A DNA stretch of 64,000 bases, from assembly GCA_030770545.1 (NCBI GenBank), contig CM061107.1:3684001-3748000 (forward strand), written 5' to 3'. Below are positions 59,603-64,000 of this stretch, piece after piece (the stretch's first letter is position 1; each line of letters opens with the position of its first letter). The notes beneath the pieces were generated by a model. It did not search any database, was not told where the DNA came from, and saw nothing but the letters and a program-made list of their open reading frames with translations. The position numbers and the translations under genes were made by a program. The DNA is from Macropodus opercularis. Lineage: Eukaryota > Chordata > Actinopteri > Anabantiformes > Osphronemidae.

Positions 59603-60062
59603 TAGTATAAAACACATATAAAAAAGGACACACTTAATGGTACTTTCATTTTCAAACAATAAGCATAATTAAATTGAAAAATAATTACACGTCTTTCATT
59701 TAAAAATACTGAGAAACCGAAAGACTGAAGGGGGTGAAAAGGCATGAAGAGCTTCAGCAGAAAGAGTGTGTGAGGAGGTTGTTAATGAGTAGGTCCCTGC
59801 AGGGTGCCTCTTAATGAATATCATTCAATCAAAGCATTGAATGAAAGCTGATTTCTGGATGTGTTTTTGCTGATATACCAAGCATCTAAACCTTTGCTAA
59901 ACTGCTCTGAAATAATTTACCGTAGTTTATTCTATTATCTTGGGACACCAGATGGATGGTGTTTGTTACGTAAGGCATGAAGGTGGAATTAGTACCACTG
60001 TTTCTGCTTTTAATTTCGATGTGAAAATCCACAGAGCTACTTGTGACTGTTTTGAAGCACAG

Positions 60063-63000
60063 TTAGCATTCTTGCTTCACATCCAGGCTCAGTGTGTTAG
60101 CTAAGGAGTACAGTGTCACGTGACTGGTTTTTGGAGAGGTCCATGGTGAGGAATTCTCCGTCCGGTAAATCTGTGCTCGTGTCTTAAACAGGCCAAAACG
60201 AGCTGCAAAGAGGAAAAAGTCCCTTCTGAAGGTGCGGGTGAAGAAGGCGTATAGAAAGGGGTTGGAGCACGAGTTTATTGGGTAGAAGAGGACCAGCAGG
60301 AGTTTGGATTCTGAGACAGTAATCAGAGGGAGCTTGAGGGCCGCTGAGATTGCGAAGAAGGAGATAGGAGCCATGCAGATGAAGTCGGTGAAGATGAGGA
60401 TGGCCATGCGTTGGGCTATGCAGGTGTCGGCATGGGCTGGCGCTGACGAGGGGTTGCGAATGGTCAGGTAGATGCTGAGGTAGCAGCCGCACACACAGAA
60501 GAAGGCCAGGATGTTGAGGAGGAGGAGAGACACCACATAGATTTGAGAAACCAGAGACTCCACGTCCATGGGCAGGCAGATACTCACCTGGGTCATAGAA
60601 CAAAACACATAAAGGCAAATATTAAAAAATGACAGTGTGCTCATGCTCTGAACGTGCAGCTCATACCCTGGGTTAAAAAGCTACTTCTGGACCGGATAAA
60701 ATCTAAAGGGGGCCAAATGAAGCACTCACCTTGCTGTAGCTGCTGATCCCGACTGTGGGCAACAAAGCGGCGAGGGAAGAGAAGATCCAGCCTACTGTCA
60801 TGACAATGCACGCATGCCTCAGACGAAACTTACGGTCAAGCCTTAGAGCATGCGTGATGGTGTGCCACCGCTCCAGAGTGATCGCTGTTAATGTGTACAC
60901 TGACAGCTCACTAGCAAACACCTGCAGATCAGGCACAAACACACGTATTTTCCATTCAAGCGTGAGAGTTCCGGCATCTGTGACTGCAGTCAATTACGTG
61001 TGCTCATACACACCGTGAAGAATCCTGCAGCACTGCAGCCCAGGCCCATCTGCCAGTCTATGGCATAGTTGTAGTACTGTCCACGAGTGAGCATATCTAC
61101 TGTTGCTATGACTACCAGGTAGATGCCCATGCAGAGGTCAGCGAAGGCCAAGTGACACATGAGGAAGCGGGGAACAGTCAGTTTGGAGCGGCTGCCTGGC
61201 AACACAGAGAAAAGTGATAAAAATGTCTGTGACAAGTACAAATCGGGCAGTGATGATGCCAAAAAAGAGCGTAAACAGAAGTAAAATGTTCTTAGGTGGA
61301 TATTTGATTGATGTTAGGTTCTCTAACATTGCCCAACAGATTTTTAACAGCATGGTTGATCACGCATCTGTAAGGACTAATGCATTATTTGACATACACA
61401 CTACGCTCATTTTCCAAGACTTGTTACTGTTTATTAATTACTGTTAAGAAACTGTTTTTTCAAATATTTAATATTAAGAGTTGGCGTATTATTTGAAGAA
61501 GAGATAACATACGCAGAAAAGGTCAGGGTCATAAACCAAGAAGTTAAAAAACATGGCTGATACTGGAGGTAATCCCTTTGAGACCTCGGATTAAATTGAT
61601 TAACAAGCCTATTTATTCGGTTAAACACTGCCTTAACAACCAGTTTCCACAATAAGGAATCCCAGATCTAACAGTATAATATAATCTCACGAATTGTGCC
61701 CTAGATGTGGTTTCTCTATTCAGTACCTAACAGTACAAGCAGAACCACTCCGTTGCCCAGTAGTGCCAAGAGGGAGATGACCCAGATGAGCACCCGAAGG
61801 GGGATGGTGGACATGATGTCCTCACAGGGGTTGAAGGCGTCTGGTGTGGGGTAGCAGGTGACGGAGGTGGCGTTAGAGCAGTGGTCTCTGTAGAAGTGAC
61901 GGTCATCCTGGGCCTTGGGGTGGGAGCATAGAGAGCTCCACCTGGATCTAACACACAACACTATTCTCTTCTCATCTCACTCTCAGCAAGAACTGAGGAA
62001 CTGTAAAACTATCCTGTTATAAGTGACTTCGCATACCTGTTCCTGTGTATGTTTTGGAAGGCGCAGCAGTGGGACGGGTACGTCAGGTTGGCCTGGTGCA
62101 GTTTGCTGAAGAGCTGCAGAGGAGGAAGTTCTTTCAAGTGGTAGGTGGACCTTGCGATCAGCCTCTGGAGGCCAATAAGTATGGAGCCTGGCAAGGAGCG
62201 GAGAGCTGTGTGGGAGATGTCCCTGCAGGAACAAACACAAACAAGTAAGGTTTCAACACATGCGTTAGTAAAACTGTTTAATGTCTGAAACACATATCTT
62301 CAGTCCTCTTCATATTTCATCATGAACCATAATCATCAGATTTATTTATTCTGTATAGAATGAATACTTATAGTTAATCAAACAATCTTATTAGTTGTTG
62401 GTTACATAAACATACACATTTGCCAAGTAACAGGACTCCAGAGAGTTTAACAGAAGCTGTGCGTAAATAGTGATGCCAGCAAAAGCCCAGTTTTGTTAAG
62501 AGTGAAAAATATTTCTAAAGTAAAAAATCATGGAAAGACCTATAGTTTGATTGCCAAGTGATGATTGTGATGTCAAGTGAAAAAACATCACAGCAGTGAC
62601 CAAACAAAAGCTTTTTTTCTGATTACTACTTCAGTAGAAATGTGTCTCTCTGTTTGTGCCAATAAATGGGTAAAAAACAGTTTAATGGAGTTCAATTTAA
62701 ATTACTTCACCTGCTCTGGTTTATTTTTACCTTAAACCTGGCATAATTTTCCCATATGTGTCACATTATTTTTAGTTTTTTCCTACATCCTGATTGGAAT
62801 AAGTGGTGATGATGACGAGGGTGAATCATGTGGGCATGAGTTACTGTTAGATGTCACGCTTACAGTACCACCAACTCACTGGAACCCACGAAGGCGTTGG
62901 GATTGATGCGAGTGAGCTGTTGGTTGCCTTTTAGGAACCTACGAGAGAGTGAGACAAAGAGGAATTAAACATGTTAGCTGACTTTTTTTGGTAAATCTTT

Positions 63001-63886
63001 CCTTTGTAATTGTCTCTGCTTGTGACTCACAATCTGTGCATGTTTGTACCGTTGAAGGCGTCACTTGCCACCTCCTTGATGCCATTTCTGGTGAGCCGTC
63101 TGTCAACAGAGAGAGAAGCCAAGTTACAGTCATGTGCTCCAGCACAAAAGATTCCCAACAGTCAATCTGAACTATCAAAGCCCCTTTTAGTAAATATGAG
63201 TCTTTTATTCGTAGTCTAAAGCAGCATGAAAAAAAACCCTAAATTGTAAGTCTTTCAGATGTGACTTACTCGCTTACTGACAGCTGGGTAAAGTCAATAT
63301 CGATATTTCTCATATCTGGGATGAACTTTAAGCCATAGCCAAGAGAGAATGAGCCAATAACCAGCAGCTTAAAAGCTCAGTAATACAGCACACAAACAAA
63401 AAACACATAACAGGGTAAATTAAGTTTTGGATCACTTTGCACCTTTGGCCAGAGCCAGGTTAATGTCTTTCTCCATTTCCAGCTCCTTCATATATTCCTA
63501 TTCATAATCTCTACAAACAAACTGATCTTCTCATCTGAAGTTCTCACCAGAAAGAGGAGGATTATTTTCCCCAAATGTCAACATTTACATCCAGTAAAAA
63601 TAGCAATGAAACTATTAAAGTCCTCTATAACTAGTAGTTAGTAATTCATTCTACGTGGCATTAAAGGTGTCAGTTCAATTTGCATTAAAACAAGAAAACT
63701 AATTGCATTCAGGACAATGAAACGTTAAAGAACAAAATTAGCATATCAGTCTATTAGGTGCGCATAAATTTGTATTAAATATCAAAACAAAACAGAATCT
63801 CTTACATCTCCTGGATGGTGTGAGTGCAGAGGCCTCTGAAGGCATTGGTGGGGACTTGCTCTATGTGGCTGTTCTCGTGCAAGTCG
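60063..63886 (-). CDS. fshr: Gonadotropin receptor, FSH-receptor-like (5' end missing)
   Basis: Glycoprotein-hormone GPCR of gonadal cells, signalling through Gs. Eight exons are visible: 63806-63886, 63031-63099, 62864-62938, 62037-62222, 61727-61947, 61014-61195, 60730-60921, 60063-60587. All join in phase. The first exons lie beyond 64000. The first three exons are leucine-rich repeats (HIEQVPTNAFRGL, NGIKEVASDAFNG). Next come LTYPSHCCAF, a short hinge and PDAFNPCEDIM. The seven-helix domain has KLTVPRFLMCHLAFADLC, ELSVYTLTAITLERWHTI, ISSYSKVSICLPMD, ILIFTDFICMAPISFF and NPFLYAF. ARSTY, VTC before PDAFNPC, and AQIYRTE resemble FSHR more than LHCGR; FYPINSC and the RLDRKFRLRHA loop resemble LHCGR. 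Fshr is preferred; lhcgr is the alternative. Three introns cut the seven-helix domain. Confidence 0.85.
63270..63367 (-). pseudogene. Orphan LRR-like exon inside the receptor gene
   Basis: An open stretch on the minus strand reads LLVIGSFSLGYGLKFIPDM and continues to QLSVSE, followed by a perfect donor (GTAAGT). The GLKFIPDM part resembles the receptor LRR segment NTGIKHLPDV. It starts in phase 0 (AAG|CTG), but the preceding exon (63806-63886) ends in phase 2, so splicing it in would break the frame. It also lies after, not before, the repeat it would normally precede. It is probably a duplicated, unused or decayed exon; chance similarity is possible. Confidence 0.3.
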
Positions 63887-64000
63887 CTAAGCAGCACAAA
63901 GATACAAAGCAAGTGCACATTTAATATCGACAAAATATCAAAATGTCTCTGCTGCAAAAATTCCTTGTTGCGTTAGTGGATGAATTTGAAAGGCTGGAGG

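Larger units (their letters stand above)
56843..60062. other. fbxo11 promoter side and fshr-like 3' UTR
   Basis: The first 400 bp (about 56843-57250) are GC-rich and should hold the fbxo11 5' UTR and promoter. A decayed interspersed repeat lies at 57728-57835. The right end, from 60062 to about 59597, is the receptor 3' UTR, with a minus-strand AATAAA at 59597-59602. Between 58150 and 59100 there is moderately GC-rich sequence that could host a non-coding first exon, but I cannot support a gene. Confidence 0.5.

Noticed and set aside
60184..60618. 144-aa minus-strand frame overlapping the receptor last exon
   Set aside because: It is a +1 shadow of the real seven-helix frame, and is Pro/His/Leu-rich.

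Overview
The window is a stretch of vertebrate, almost certainly teleost fish, nuclear DNA. It has small spliced genes with canonical GT-AG introns, divergent gene pairs, CA/GT microsatellites, decayed fish interspersed repeats and an intron-containing tRNA-Ile(UAU) gene. The proteins are fish-like orthologues of genes on human chromosome 2p21-p16. I rebuilt each coding sequence by hand from splice sites, reading phase and remembered family sequences. No alignment program was run, so orthology calls rest on motif recognition and gene order.

Layout, left to right: tRNA-Ile(UAU) (951-1044, minus); mta3 (3045-19328, minus, 19 coding exons, 698 aa); kcng3 (20342-22935, plus, 2 exons, 423 aa); cox7a2l (25490-28296, plus, 3 exons, 115 aa); an unrecognised three-exon gene (31834-32328, plus, 95 aa); pigf (33238-34886, minus, 5 exons, 219 aa); cript (35653-36982, plus, 5 exons, 101 aa); a GTP cyclohydrolase I gene, probably gch2 (38586-40482, minus, 6 exons, 231 aa); msh2 (41619-46821, plus, 16 exons, 936 aa); fbxo11 (48451-56842, minus, 22 coding exons, 891 aa); and the 3' part of a gonadotropin receptor, fshr-like (60063-63886, minus, 8 exons seen, 5' end outside the window).

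The genes do not form one pathway. They cover chromatin repression (Mta3, NuRD), a silent potassium-channel subunit (Kcng3), respiratory supercomplex assembly (Cox7a2l), GPI-anchor synthesis (Pigf), a synaptic/spliceosomal zinc protein (Cript), tetrahydrobiopterin/pteridine synthesis (Gch), mismatch repair (Msh2), an SCF ubiquitin ligase subunit (Fbxo11) and reproductive hormone reception (Fshr-like). Their order joins three segments that are megabases apart in human (MTA3-KCNG3-COX7A2L; PIGF-CRIPT; MSH2-FBXO11-FSHR/LHCGR) into about 60 kb. Three pairs are head to head (mta3/kcng3, pigf/cript, gch/msh2) and one is tail to tail (msh2/fbxo11).

I found no novel multi-gene system. The most interesting items are the unrecognised 95-aa gene, the gonadotropin receptor whose seven-helix domain is cut by three introns and whose hinge is very short, an orphan leucine-rich-repeat-like exon in that receptor, a 30-bp exact repeat shared by two mta3 introns, and CA-repeat tracts placed directly after 5' splice sites in gch and fbxo11.
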